A stretch of 64,000 nucleotides of DNA from Siphonodentalium dalli (taxonomy: Eukaryota; Mollusca; Scaphopoda; Gadilida; Siphonodentaliidae): positions 40,737,503 through 40,801,502 of the forward strand of contig CP136065.1 in assembly GCA_032622095.1 (NCBI GenBank), read 5' to 3'. A program made the translations under genes and the position numbers. This document shows, one piece after another, positions 49,854 through 60,560 of this stretch. A model generated the notes under the pieces. That model was not told the DNA's origin, searched no databases, and saw only the letters and a list, made by a program, of their open reading frames with translations. Numbering within the stretch: the stretch's first letter is position 1; each line of letters starts with the position of its first letter.

Positions 49854-50067
49854 TTAACCCTTTCTATACTAAATGGATTCCCCCACTCAGTTATAAAAGT
49901 ATACATTGCAATGGTTTATTATTCATTTGGAGGGGTTTTCAAGAAACACAAGTAGACGACAGACAGAAAAACTGATAATTCGGAATTCATATTCATTGGT
50001 GAACTTATTATTTGAATATTTCCAAAGGGAACTACTCGTCAACCAGTATTTAGTATAGAAAGTGTAA
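49854..50067 (+). mobile_element. TTAACCCTTTCTATA-type MITE, good copy
   Basis: TTAA at 49854, left CCCTTTCTATACTAAATGGA, right TATTTAGTATAGAAAGTGTA. It contains TCATTTGGAGGGG and the AGACGACAGACAGAAA block. Confidence 0.8.
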
Positions 50068-50085
50068 TATAAAATTTATCTTATT

Positions 50086-50300
50086 TTAACCATTTTATGA
50101 CTGGAACATCGTTGGTGCAGCATTAAAGGTCATGTACCAGTGTATTCTCTTATATATGCGAGTCTCCTACAGGGAGCCTCGCATATATAAGAGCATACAC
50201 TGGCTTACTATATATGTCAAGGTACATATTGTTATGCCATTGTATTGTCTTATATATGCGAGGCTCCCTATTGGCACATGGTTTTCGCAAAAATTTCAGG
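50086..50300. mobile_element. Diverged palindrome-type TTAA MITE, copy H, next to TM6 exon
   Basis: Starts TTAACCATTTTATGACTGGA with a CATCGTTGGTGCAGCATT block like copy G. It holds a palindrome AGTGTATTCTCTTATATATG.../...ATATAAGAGCATACACT and a second partial one. The right TTAA is not found. The element ends about 55 bp from the donor of the TM6 exon. Confidence 0.62.
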
Positions 50301-50353
50301 ATGTGCAAACGTATAATAAGTGTTTCTTTTATGGGCGGAATGAAGAAATTTAC

Positions 50354-50458
50354 CGTGACTTTAGCATCTGCGGCATATTCAGCATATAATATTGTCACCT
50401 GCAGCGGCATCATGCAGATAACGTAGGACACCAATATTACTATCAACATAATCACAAC
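50354..50458 (-). CDS. Class A GPCR, exon coding TM6
   Basis: A 105-nt exon of exactly 35 codons, phase 0 on both sides, so it joins in frame to the ICL3 exon at 57030 and the TM7 exon at 34636. It encodes TM6: VVIMLIVILVSYVICMMPLQ is the membrane segment, with CMMP standing for the family's CWxP toggle motif (tryptophan replaced by methionine). The rest, TILYAEYAADAKVT, leads into ECL3. The acceptor is TTTCTTGCAG and the donor ACG|GTAAAT. Ten to twenty intron bases on each side look normal, but beyond them the exon is tightly hemmed by TTAA-type miniature elements (50086-50300 on one side, 50610 onward on the other). Confidence 0.88.
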
Positions 50459-50609
50459 CTGCAAGAAATAGTGATATTAGTTTAATCATCACAGTGGGAT
50501 CATATATTTTTGGAGATACCAGAATCAAACGCGATATATATTTCAAAATGATTAGTAGTGACAAGCAATAACCAACGGGTGATGATAGAAACACACCGCA
50601 ACAAGAACA

Positions 50610-52244
50610 TTAAAGGCACGGGCGGCGTTCGTTGCAGAAATATTCACATTTGTTCAAATCGCCATCAACAGAGGGAATATTAAAATATATAGTTTTGTTC
50701 ATATGCCCAACATAATCAGCGATTAAATAGTATATAGTCGTCAAGACGTACGATGGTGTACGTAAACAAGAGTATGCTCGTGTTACAGATGTTGTGCTTC
50801 TGTTTACATAACACAGCGCAATTCTAATCACACACAAATGATATAAACGTTCTTTATTATTTCCATATCAGGAAAACAGTAACGAACTAGAATGCACTCA
50901 CTGGAGCTGCCTATACTTGCGCCCATCACACATTTTGGCATGTTGTGTGGTGTCTTGCCGACAACAGTTTGAACCACGGGTGCTGGCCCCTCGTTTGAGA
51001 GATCGATAACAAAAATCTAGATATCAAATCTCTGTTCATCCATCGCTGAAATAGTTGTGTGTACGGACATAATATCCCTGTTATGATGATATGGACCCCA
51101 GTTGGCTGCATATTAGGAACGATAACTCTATCCGATCTAATTACAGGTGAGACATATTGGTAGTGTTTTTTACCTGTTAACCAACTATCAGATTTAGGCC
51201 ACTCCTATGCATGGTGTATTATCTACATGTATATTACGTGAGGACCTTGATGGGGATAGCTTCAGTCTTGAATGTTAAAGTGACACACTGCGCTCGCTGA
51301 ACGAAGTCTCTCCATGTGAACGATGTATTATCTACATGTATATCACGTGATGACCTCGCTGAACGATGGGCAGCTTCCGCCCTGAATATTAAAGGGACAA
51401 AATGCACTCAGTATTTGAATATTAAAGGGACAATAGGCTCTCACGGGGGATGATTGTTAAAGTGACACAAGGCACTCACTGTGGATGAATGTTAAAGTAA
51501 CACTAGGCACTCACTGTGGGATAATGTTAAAGTGACATTTGCATTGAAAACTTCAAAAACTTCAAACGCGTTGACGTGCGCGTTACTATGACTGACCCGC
51601 AGTTTATAAGGGTATACGTCTTGGTGGTAATTTGGCGCCTATAAAAATTACTAAGTTTTTTGAAATTTGTTAAATTTGTGAAATTTTTGAAGTTTTTGAA
51701 ATTTTTGAACTTTTTGAAATTTTTGAAATTTTTGAAATTTTTGAAATTTTTGAAATTTTTCAATATTGTTCATTTATGAACGATATATTACCAAAATAAA
51801 ACCAGATAACAATGCAAATTAAGTATATATATATAAATTTCCAACTTCAACGCTTCATAAAAATTACTGGAACAACAACGCATGCGCGTTGCCTCTTTTT
51901 CTGCTTCCGTTATCTCGGTCATGACGTAACATATTCCCGGAAGGACAGACAACAGACAAAGATCCGGACCGAAAACATTACTTGCGTCCAGTATGGACTG
52001 GCGCAAGTAATAACGCTCTTTATGTTAACCATATCCGGATCTAAACAAAAGCCAGGTAACGCAACGTTTTTTTGCTTTTGTTTACATAACAAAGGAAAAA
52101 TAAGTGACAATAACATACTGTTTATGCCGTATTTCTGATTGGTATAAGAACAAAGTCTGTCTATATTTTACTGTTTATAACGGTTTTTGACGGAGTTGAA
52201 TATTTTAACAGCATACGCACCGCCAACGCCGCCCGTATCTTTAA
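50610..52244 (+). mobile_element. AGGCACGGGCGGCG MITE split by a 1.1-kb insertion
   Basis: TTAA 50610-50613 and 52241-52244 bound an element whose two halves (50610-50883 and 52005-52244) align with the intact 551-bp copy at 63016-63566. The unmatched 50884-52004 is a later insertion. Confidence 0.82.
50884..52004. mobile_element. Nested insertion with internal short repeats
   Basis: Flanked by AGTAA on both sides (about 50878 and 52006), a possible 5-bp target duplication. It contains about 35-bp units (TTAAAGTGACACAAGGCACT...) at 51395-51540, a (TTTTTGAAAT)n tract at 51655-51765 and, at the right edge, the hairpin ATTACTTGCG/CGCAAGTAAT (51977-52011). The frame at 51763-51527 is only the simple repeat. 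Confidence 0.6.
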
Positions 52245-52385
52245 GTACAAATACACCACGTGCATCAATTATATCCCAACACGAATACTAGTCCATCTTA
52301 TTCAAAGCCTCTGCTTAAAACGGTAATACATTTCAATTATTAATGTTGTTGACTAATGTGGCCCTATAGTGACGTAGTTTTCTCA

Positions 52386-53010
52386 GTTAGATCGACCAAG
52401 GCTGCCCAGAAATAAATAATCCAGACGGAATTTGAAAGTACAAGAGGTTGTTTTGAAGAATGAGATGGGACCAGTTCGAAGATTGATCCAACTAAGATGC
52501 ACAAGAACAGTGGGCAACTGGCCACATATTGACGCAATCTTCAAGTTAGATCGATCAAGAGTTCCCAAAAATAAACACCCCAGACGGCATTTGAAAGTAC
52601 ACGCGGTTGTTTTGGAGAATGATATGGGAACAGTTGGAAGATGGGTCCATCTTAGAGCACAGGAACAATGTGCAACTGACCAATGTGGCCACATATTGAC
52701 GTAGTCTTCTAGTTAGATCGATCAAGACTTCCCAGAAATAAACAACCCAGACCATGCAAATATCATGCAAATATCCACAGCAGAAGTTATATATTAACCA
52801 GTTGTCTGGGAAGTAAATCTAACTAAGGTGCACAAGAACAGTGGGCAACTGGTCACACATTGACGTAGTATTCTAGTTAGATCAATCAAGACTTCTCAGA
52901 AATAAACACCCCAGACGGCATTTGAAAGTACACGCGGTTGTTTTGGAGAATGAGATGGGAACAGTTCCAAGATCGATACAACAGAGATGCACAGGAACAG
53001 TGGCCAACTG
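52386..53010. repeat. About 165-bp tandem repeat, four units
   Basis: Units start with GTTAGATCGATCAAGACTTC at 52386, 52545, 52712 and 52876. They share AAATAAACACCCCAGACGGC, TTTGAAAGTACACGCGGTTG and GCACAAGAACAGTGGGCAAC. The third unit has a different middle. Frames here are repeat artefacts. Confidence 0.85.
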
Positions 53011-53011
53011 A

Positions 53012-54306
53012 ACACTTTGGCGAATTTTCTCTCAAAAATCACAAATGAGAGTCTCCATACAGTGAGGATATGTTGAAATGTTTCCAAATTCATCATATAT
53101 CTATATGTGCATTATTATAAGTTAGGAACAATATCGATGTAATGAATATCAAATATGTTAGGCATCACGTGAGCTACAATATTGTCTTGTCAAACGTATT
53201 CACATCCAATTATTTAGGGATTACATGCATGTAGTATACTATTCCTGCTGAACGTTTTACAAGTTAATTCTCTCATATTCTTATTATCGGTGCCTCTGGC
53301 AAACCTTGATGATCAGAATAATATCCATCTTCTGTATATGGAATACCCAATAGGATTGCTGCGCACGGAATTTTGGCACTTTTATAAAAAATCATTGACT
53401 GGTTCACATACCTGGTCTTGAAACGAGATTCATATTTTCTCGAAAGTGGTAATTCAAGAAAGCGGAATGATTTATATTTAATTGTAGTTCGCGTGTACGT
53501 GTTCAGTACGGATTTGTAAATATTGGACAATGTAATTATTGGAACAAGCGTCTAATATATATATACATGTATTTACATGGGAACATTGCGCTGTCGACGT
53601 ATAAAACGCGTTCGGTTTTTCTAAATTTGATCCCATACTTAAAGTTTCCAAATGAGCAATGCTATCCGCGAAAGTGAGTAGAACAGAACATCCGCTTCTC
53701 AATAACATGCTATTCCCAGTCAGACAGTCAATAATGTGGTTCGCTGTGACAAGCGACAGCCCTAATTAATGAAACCTTACTGAATCCGACAGTCCTTAAC
53801 GAAATAAATGTATAATGATCACAGACTCCTGTAATTATTGTATCGAATAGGGCCCTCAGCCACTGATAACGTGGTTTATTAATCCCACAATCAGCATTCC
53901 CGAAAGCCAGTTGAGAAGTAATATCTCTAGTATGGCTTTGATCGAGTTCCATAGTGCTTCTGTACTCATTTTACATCAAGGGCAATCACCTATTTCATAA
54001 TCATAATGTTTTTGGAGAACAGTACAGTGTTGGTGCACGCTACCGCCTATCACATAATATGGTAAACATCTGTTAAATGGGTGCTACACGCGTTGCCGAC
54101 AATTTATTAGACGCCTTCCAATTTATTCAACGGAAAATATCCTCCAAATGAATTAATTTGAGACGAGGATGCGTGCTGAGTTCACACGCATACTCAAACG
54201 AATCGCAGATATCAACATGAAAATTACAATAAATATAGTTTATGACTCGAGCCATAAACTCGATTACGATATTTTTGAAAGTTTCAAATTTTGAATGTAA
54301 CCACAA
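53012..54306. other. No gene recognised
   Basis: Minus-strand frames at 53952-53728 and 53708-53478 have no domain I can name and no splice context matching the receptor exons. Confidence 0.35.
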
Positions 54307-54781
54307 TTAACCCTTTCAGTGCCAAGTCCGATTTTTGTATCAACCCATATACCCTGTGCCAATGCATTCTCTTATATATATATAAGAGAATGCATTGGCC
54401 TAACAATTTTTCATCATTTGTTATTATTTTTTACAATTTTAATAATTGTTTCTTCTATTCTTTAAAACTCTTTCAGTGACAGACTTATTTTGTAGGTTTA
54501 GTGCCAGGGAATCTTACGTTTTTCATGCGCATCAAAATTATTACTATGAATACTTGGTGATAGTTTTGAGTTAAAACATGCCCCTAAGGTTTTATCCAGT
54601 TTGTTTTTAAATTCGCTATAGCGTGCTTAGGCATACCCAAAAATAATTCAACCCAAAAAAACAAATCTAAACAAATGTTTTTTATTTAAAAAAAAATTTG
54701 GGGCCGATTTTATCGGCTCTGGCACTCTACATACCGTAAATTAGGGCCGATGAGATCGACCCCTGGCACTGAAAGGGTTAA
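54307..54781. mobile_element. Palindrome-bearing TTAA MITE, GTGCCAGGGG subfamily, copy F
   Basis: TTAA at both ends (54307-54310 and 54778-54781), right TIR GAGATCGACCCCTGGCACTG, AAAGGG. Its palindrome (54359-54398) has lost the 27-bp GC-richer core and is now a 40-bp hairpin with a TATATATA centre. Confidence 0.82.
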
Positions 54782-54844
54782 AGAACGGGCGTTGGATCGG
54801 GATATTTAGAAAATAAGCACGCGCCGTGCAGAAAAAGCAATCAC

Positions 54845-55215
54845 AAACTAAAGATAAAAGATAAAGATAAAATGTATTGACAGATACGCCCCCTTGAGGC
54901 CCATGTCAAAACAGTTACATAAATAAAAAGTTATTATAAGTATAGTAACATAAATATATTAATGTTCAATGTTTGGTGATTCACACCGTTTATGTAGAAA
55001 GAGTTGGACCATGTTGCAAATGATATTACATGTTTTGGGTTCATCATTTCTCAAGATGATTAAGAATTTCTGTTGGTCAGCCATATTATTAAAGGTCTGA
55101 ATATTGTCGCTTATTTCCGTAAATAAACGTTTTCTTAGATTTTTATAAATGTGCATCGCATAATGAAGTGTTCTTCGGTTTCTACCTCCATTCCACACTT
55201 TTTGCTAATTCTAAA
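54845..55215 (-). pseudogene. Non-LTR retrotransposon 3' end, second copy
   Basis: The minus frame 55198-54959 has YKNLRKRLFTEISDNIQTF and CNMVQLFLHKR, clearly related to SRKDLFNIAQ and GNMIRLFFLKR of the copy at 13346-13765. Just upstream, in another frame, is VETEEHFIMRC, matching VETEKHFIMEC; a one-base shift near 55158 separates them. The 3' end is marked by AAAGATAAAAGATAAAGATA at about 54849. 5'-truncated and inactive. Confidence 0.82.
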
Positions 55216-55539
55216 ATGCACATTAGAGTCTTCGGTTCACCGGGCGATACTGAATCGAAGTCTCTTAATGTGCATTTTAGCAACTATGACATATAATTCA
55301 AGACATCCACTGTTGAGTTATCAAAGTATGTATTATAGAAAGGGTTAACACACTGCACGAGACGCACTTTTGATCGACAGTTCATGCCATTGCAGTAAAA
55401 AAGGTACTTCACTGGTGTTACTAAGAACAGTATATGAATAACTGAACAACTTCCTGTTGATCAGCGAACAATCCACGACCTTCTAATATTCGCAGTCTAC
55501 CTCTTAACTTGTGCAATCGCTAGCATCAAATGTTCATCT

Positions 55540-56505
55540 TGTTCATAGGGTACAGTAGCATCAAACGTTCATCTTGTTCATAGGGTGCCGTAGCATCAAA
55601 CGTTCATCTTGTTCATAGGATGCCGTAGCATCAAACGTTCATCTTGTTGATAGGGTGTCGTAGAATCAAACGTTCATCTTGCTCATATGGTGTCGTAGCA
55701 TTAAACGTTCATCTTGTTCATAGGGTGTCGTAACATCAAACGTTCATCTTGTTCATATGGTGCCGTAGCATCAAACGGTCATCTTGTTCATAGGGTGCCG
55801 TAGCATCAAACGTTCATCTTGCTCATATGGTGCCGAAGCGTTAAACGTTCATCTTGTTCATAGGATGCCGTAGCATCAAACGTTCATCTTGTTGATAGGG
55901 TGTCGTAGAATCAAACGTTCATCTTGCTTATATGGTGTCGTAGCATTAAACGTTCATCTTGTTCATAGGGTGTCGTAGCATCAAACGTTCATCTTGTTCA
56001 TAGGGTGCCGTAGCATCAAACGTTCATCTTGTTCATAGGGTGCCGTAGCATCACACGTTCACCTTGTTCATATGGTGCCGTAGCATCAAACGTTCATCTT
56101 GTTCATATGGCGCCGTAGCATCAAACGTTCATATTGTTCATATGGTGCCGTAGCATCAAACATTCATCTTGTTCATATGGTGCCGTAGCATCAAACGTTC
56201 ATCTTGTTCATAGGGTGCCGTAGCATCAAACGTTCATCTTGTTCATATGGTGCCGTAGCATTAAACGTTCATCTTGTTCATAGGGTGCCGTAGCATCAAA
56301 CGTTCATCTTGTGCATAGGGTGCCGTAGCATCAAAAGTTCATCTTGTTCATAGGGTGCCGTAGCAACAAACGTTCACCTTGTTCATATGGTGCCGTAGCT
56401 GGCGATAGCATCAAACGTTCATCTTGTTCATAGGGTGCCGTAGGTTCATCGTGTTCATAGGGTGCCGTAGGTTCATCTTGTTCATAGGGTGCCTTAGGTG
56501 GCGAT
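55540..56505. repeat. 35-bp minisatellite with higher-order repeat
   Basis: The unit is GCCGTAGCATCAAACGTTCA plus TCTTGTTCATAGGGT, about 27 copies. Variants (GTTGATAGGGTGTCGTAGAA, GCTCATATGG, GCATTAAACG) recur in the same order 245 bp apart (from 55618 and 55863), i.e. a seven-unit duplication. The last units are shortened (GCCGTAGGTTCATC). Confidence 0.93.
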
Positions 56506-56884
56506 TGTATCAATTACGACAAGGATTAGGTAAGTAACTCCAATATATGTATTTTAAGCGTGAATTGACCACATAATGATGTTTGACCATTAATAAATGG
56601 ACAATCTGTACCTAAAGTTTCATTAATTAATGGTCAATCTTGCAACACGTGGTACGTGAGCTTGGGATTGACCACTAAATCACGACATATATAGATAATC
56701 ATGCATGTCAGCTTCATATTTAATCTGAAGTTACTCGGACAGCGCCAGAACAACTTTCTGGTAATCGTATCTAAAAAGTAAACAACATTCCCTTTTAACT
56801 TGATTGCGCGTCTCCTAGTCGTGCGGTGACGTATTTCATGCACGTCGTTCCGAGCAATGTGTTCCATTCCAATGTGTCCACAAG

Positions 56885-56935
56885 TCACGGGCGATACAGA
56901 ATCGAAGACTCTAATGTGCACTTTAGTAACAACTG
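56885..56935. repeat. Short direct repeat flanking the 35-bp array
   Basis: CACGGGCGATACAGAATCGA, AGACTCTAATGTGCACTTTA matches 55239-55290 (CACCGGGCGATACTGAATCG, AAGTCTCTTAATGTGCATTT), about 1.65 kb apart on either side of the array. At 55213-55280 the motif also forms a hairpin with AAAATGCACATTAGAG. Confidence 0.65.
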
Positions 56936-57029
56936 TTCAACTTGAATTACATTACGTCCTATACGGCAAAGAATAATAAGAACGATAGTGTGGTCCAAAA
57001 ATCACCGTTTTGTGCACATTTGTACAAAC

Positions 57030-57463
57030 CTTCTTTTTCTTTTCTCTCTGGCTTCGCTGCTGCGAATCAGCATTAACGCGTTCACCGGGCATTCTAGCCC
57101 GCAGAAGTGTCAATGTTATTTTCGAGTATGCCACTGAAAGCACAAACACCGGTAGGAAAAACATCACAATTGTCATGAACGTCCAATAAGTCCGTCTCGA
57201 TAACATAAAATCCTCGTGGCTAACCTCACGTCCGAACGTCCAGTCATCGTCACACGACTGTTCTAAGTGATCGAGCCACTGAACTTCACTTCTCTGTCTC
57301 GTGAACAGCAACGGCATTGCAACTGAAGCGGCAATGACCCACACAACGGCGATAGTATAGGCTTTCCGCTCCAGCACATGAGCCTTCATGGCGAACACTA
57401 TCCCGTAAAACCGGTCGCATGCGATGAAGGTCAAGGTCATGATGCTGCTTACAAGTGAGAGAA
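57030..57463 (-). CDS. Class A GPCR, exon coding late TM3 to ICL3 (partial gene)
   Basis: Internal exon of a seven-transmembrane receptor that would sit in the plasma membrane and signal through G proteins. Exon residues 1-23 are the end of TM3 with a DRF triplet in the DRY position. TM4 is near residues 35-55 (AVVWVIAASVAMPLLF). ECL2 carries the expected disulfide cysteine (QSCDDDW). TM5 has the conserved proline and tyrosine (FFLPVFVLSVAYSKI). The exon ends in a basic third intracellular loop (QREKKKK). The acceptor reads TTTTTCAG before 57463 and the donor is AAG|GTTTGT after 57030; the 5' border splits a codon (phase 1) and the 3' border is phase 0. The open frame continues past the donor only into intron. 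TM1, TM2 and the TM3 cysteine are absent here. The overall pattern resembles peptide receptors of the NPFF/QRFP/tachykinin-like group, but the ligand cannot be named. Confidence 0.9.
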
Positions 57464-57626
57464 CTGAAAAAGACGAAAAGATTTTTCAGCTACATTCATA
57501 TTTCTAAAATGTTTTCACGGATGCTTGATTACACTTTTGTGCATTGTGAAAATAGTCGACACCATATTGTTATCGTGTCGTGAAACAACCCGGTAGGGTG
57601 AAAACACACGCCTTCATTCTTATATA

Positions 57627-57810
57627 TTAACTAGCTGGTGTGCTCGACTTCGTCCGGGCTAACTTATCAATTTCAAACATCGAGCAAGTCCATATGTCTT
57701 TGAATTTAGAATGCCCAAATTATAATCGGGACTGGGACATAAAGGCTCGTATTCACCAAGTGTATTTGTGTAGTGGGAGTATTAGGGCGCGAAGCGCCCG
57801 GGTGGTCGAA
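57627..57810 (+). repeat. RTE-like repeat fragment
   Basis: AACTAGCTGGTGTGCTCGAC, TTCGTCCGGGC resembles the start of the repeat at 25731 (ACTAGCAGTTGACCCGACGT, CGTCCGGGC). Truncated. Confidence 0.4.
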
Positions 57811-57816
57811 AATAAT

Positions 57817-58481
57817 GAGGACCATTGACCATCATTAGGCAGACTGCGACATTATGCAGACGAAATCCGGTCTGCCTAATTTTTGCATGCCAGTCACAAC
57901 TAGTTATCTTGCGCTTTAATTGTTAACACCTCTCCTTGTTCAAACGATTTAGGTTGTATTTTTTCTATAAAATGATGGGATTGAAAACATTGGTGTTAAG
58001 GGCATTTCCGCCCCGATAATTTTGAGACATGTATATTCCATCGATATATAGTTTCATCATTGTGCGGTCTTTTTTCAATCCCGAAATTTGTAGTCAATTT
58101 CGATGTATGCACCAGATTTCTCGATGTTTTAATGAAATTTGGCCAGTTATATCCTTTTTTGCTGCATCCTATACATAAAAGATGCAAAACCAGAAAAGTT
58201 GATTTTTGCATGACCGCTGTGGGTGTTTCGACAGCACAATGATGAAACTATATATCGACAGAATATACATGTCTCAAAATTATCGGGGCTGAAATGACCT
58301 TAACAAACAAATTTCATTCTCATCATTTTATAGACAAAAGACAGCCTAAATCGGTTGAACAAGGAGAGGTGTTAACAATTAAAGCACCAGATAACTAGTT
58401 GTGACTGGTATGCAAAAAATAGGCTGACCGGATTTCGTCTGCATAATGTCGCAGTCTGCCTAATGATGGTCAATGGTCCTC
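57817..58481. mobile_element. 665-bp foldback element with about 249-bp arms
   Basis: GAGGACCATTGACCATCATT at the left is mirrored by AATGATGGTCAATGGTCCTC at the right. The arms (57817-58065 and 58234-58481) pair nearly throughout, leaving a loop of about 168 bp. It lies in the receptor intron upstream of the TM3-5 exon. The two frames (58060-58242 plus and 58211-57996 minus) reflect the loop and arms. Confidence 0.88.
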
Positions 58482-60370
58482 CTAACATTAGGCAGACCTG
58501 AGAATTTGTATATTTCATATTACTTGAGGAATCACAAATTCCCATTGATCATAGCTTGGTGGTCACATTTAGAACAAAACTAGAGAAAGAGTGTTTAAAA
58601 TTGAGCAGTTTTAAAGTATGACGCGTCACTATTGAACATGGCGTCAGACACAACACAGTGACGTTATTTTCCTTTTTTCCTTGCCTACACTTGCATTATT
58701 ATTCATTTCACCAGCGGAGACTGTTCTAAACGCGGCTCGGCTTTCTTTTCTTTTCTTTTTTTTTACACAAAAGACAGTTAGCATATAGCACGCTGTCTCA
58801 GCCACTCACACTGGCCGTGGTTAAGTGATCTTCCAAATCAAAAAACCAGAACAAATCGGGCCAATTGTCTGTAGTCCGTAGACGTGCCCCAGGCTACTGG
58901 TGGAAGTGTAGTAATTAACAAGAAACGAGGCGAAACTTTTATCCAACGTTGTTTCGTGACAATACTCATATACGAGGCGATAATATGGTTCCGCGTGGAG
59001 GAATCATTTTCCGATTATGAACGCTTGATAAGTATTGCCATCCCAATCGGCGCAAATGGCACCCAATGTCTATGGTCCATCGAATTAATGAGACTACGTT
59101 TTTGCCCCAGAGGGGGTAAGCCTATATATATCACGCTTAACGTGTAAACAACTTCACTTCGTATCGCGTAAGTATATGTAACCGAATTGTCTGATCAGAG
59201 TGCGTTGATGAGTGAGATCCGGGCCTTGCTTGTTGGTTGTAATGTTCGCATGCTCTTTAACCGTTCGTTTCCGATTTTCTGTCTTCTGCGCATTAGCCAT
59301 TCACATTCTCGTTCTCGGTCTTTACGTCCGATCGTAAACCGTCTACTTCCGGTCCAGCCAATGATGAGAGTAATGGTGACACTTCTTCGCCATGAATTAA
59401 TTTTGAGGTATAGCCTGTTACCAATTATTCGAATAAACCAGATCCAATAAGTAGACATTTCATGTGTGTTCTATTAGTTTAGTTCAAACATATGTATCTG
59501 TCTAATTGTATAAAACATGGTGTATGTGTATATATAACACAAACAATGTTATACAGACAATGGTATTGGTCGGGTGTGTCCGGTGAGCATCGGCACAGTT
59601 CCCACCAAATATATTCGGCTCATACACTTGTATGTATCCTGGAAATTATTGCCGAATTCTGACAAGGAGTTTGCTCGGGAGCTATAATGATTTAGTGTAC
59701 GGTTATTCAGTATGGATTAACTGTTGTTGTGTGTAGACGATACAGAGCGATAGTGGCGTAATCTGTCAGCAAGGGACTAGTCTAGACTAGGGACTAACAA
59801 TAAGGACTCCTCCTGTGGCGGGCCTGCTTGCGCGGAGGTCATCGAAGGTCGGACGGGTCAATCTTTTTCCGCAGGCACATAGTTTGATCCAGGCTCCACC
59901 GTTCTGACCTCTTCAACAAAACATGATGCGACGACCAGATTAATTCAATGTAGTAATAATATGTATATTATATGAAACGTATTTAAGTTCAGGTATGATC
60001 GAAATGTAACTTTTTGTCGAATCAAATTAACTTTTCCGACATTCGGGCAAATATCGTTTAACTATAGAGGAATTTCGAGGAGACAAACGATAGTCATATA
60101 ATAAATGTAATTATCAACATATGTTAATCCACAGAACATGCCAAGCGAGCTGCTATTAGGTTTAATTTATCTCTTCAATATTATTGTATTTTGCTTTACG
60201 TCTGTGACTATTCTCGCACGAAATAAAAACGTACAATCCCCCACTTTACTCCGGGCAATTTCCGTGTGCGAGCAATGAATAAATTTGTAATTTTGCAGCC
60301 GCGCTATATGGAATTATATGTTGATGCCATGGTAGATGGTTGATTTAAGACCATCAATAAAATGAATGGA
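58482..60370. other. No gene recognised
   Basis: Some less AT-rich stretches (58880-59450 and 59790-59900) carry frames on both strands of about 87 codons, none with membrane segments or motifs expected for the missing receptor exons. Confidence 0.35.
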
Positions 60371-60560
60371 TACGAGAATCGATTCTGATAAATGTCTTGG
60401 ATTTATCTCGATGTGAAAATCGTGGAATTGGTGTTCGGTTATACCGTAGATCAGACGTAATTATGTATGTGTTGTCATCTCATATTTGTCGACTGCCGTC
60501 AGTATCGTCACTATTTTTATGTTTATATGGATCGATCGGGCTTTGTACTAGCTCCCGAGT
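60371..60560 (+). repeat. Direct repeat, copy 1 (partner 62640-62840)
   Basis: Shares ATCTCGATGTGAAAATCGTG, GAATTGGTGTTCGGTT and GTAGATCAGACGTAATTATG with 62640-62840. In the same frame both read SRCENRGIGVR and then YRRSDVIMYVLSSHI. Function unknown. Confidence 0.65.

Larger units (their letters stand above)
34460..57463 (-). other. Visible extent of the GPCR gene (3 exons, 2 complete introns)
   Basis: All three exons lie on the minus strand in the correct TM order. They join with compatible phases and consensus GT/AG borders to give 144 + 35 + 58 codons. The introns are about 6.57 kb (50459-57029) and 15.7 kb (34637-50353) and are packed with MITEs, a 35-bp array, a 165-bp array and retroelement relics. 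The upstream exon(s) are not found between 57464 and 64000. No promoter or polyadenylation signal is assigned. Confidence 0.85.

Noticed and set aside
51527-51763. Phe/Lys/Asn-rich protein
   Set aside because: Translation of the (TTTTTGAAAT)n simple repeat.
56331-56513. Repetitive protein APYEQDE
   Set aside because: The 35-bp unit rotates the reading frame, and only the shortened last units keep it open. Satellite, not a gene.
59187-59458. Missing TM1/TM2 exon of the receptor
   Set aside because: Frames on either strand lack the hydrophobic segments and the N-x-x-x-D/LAxxD motifs expected.
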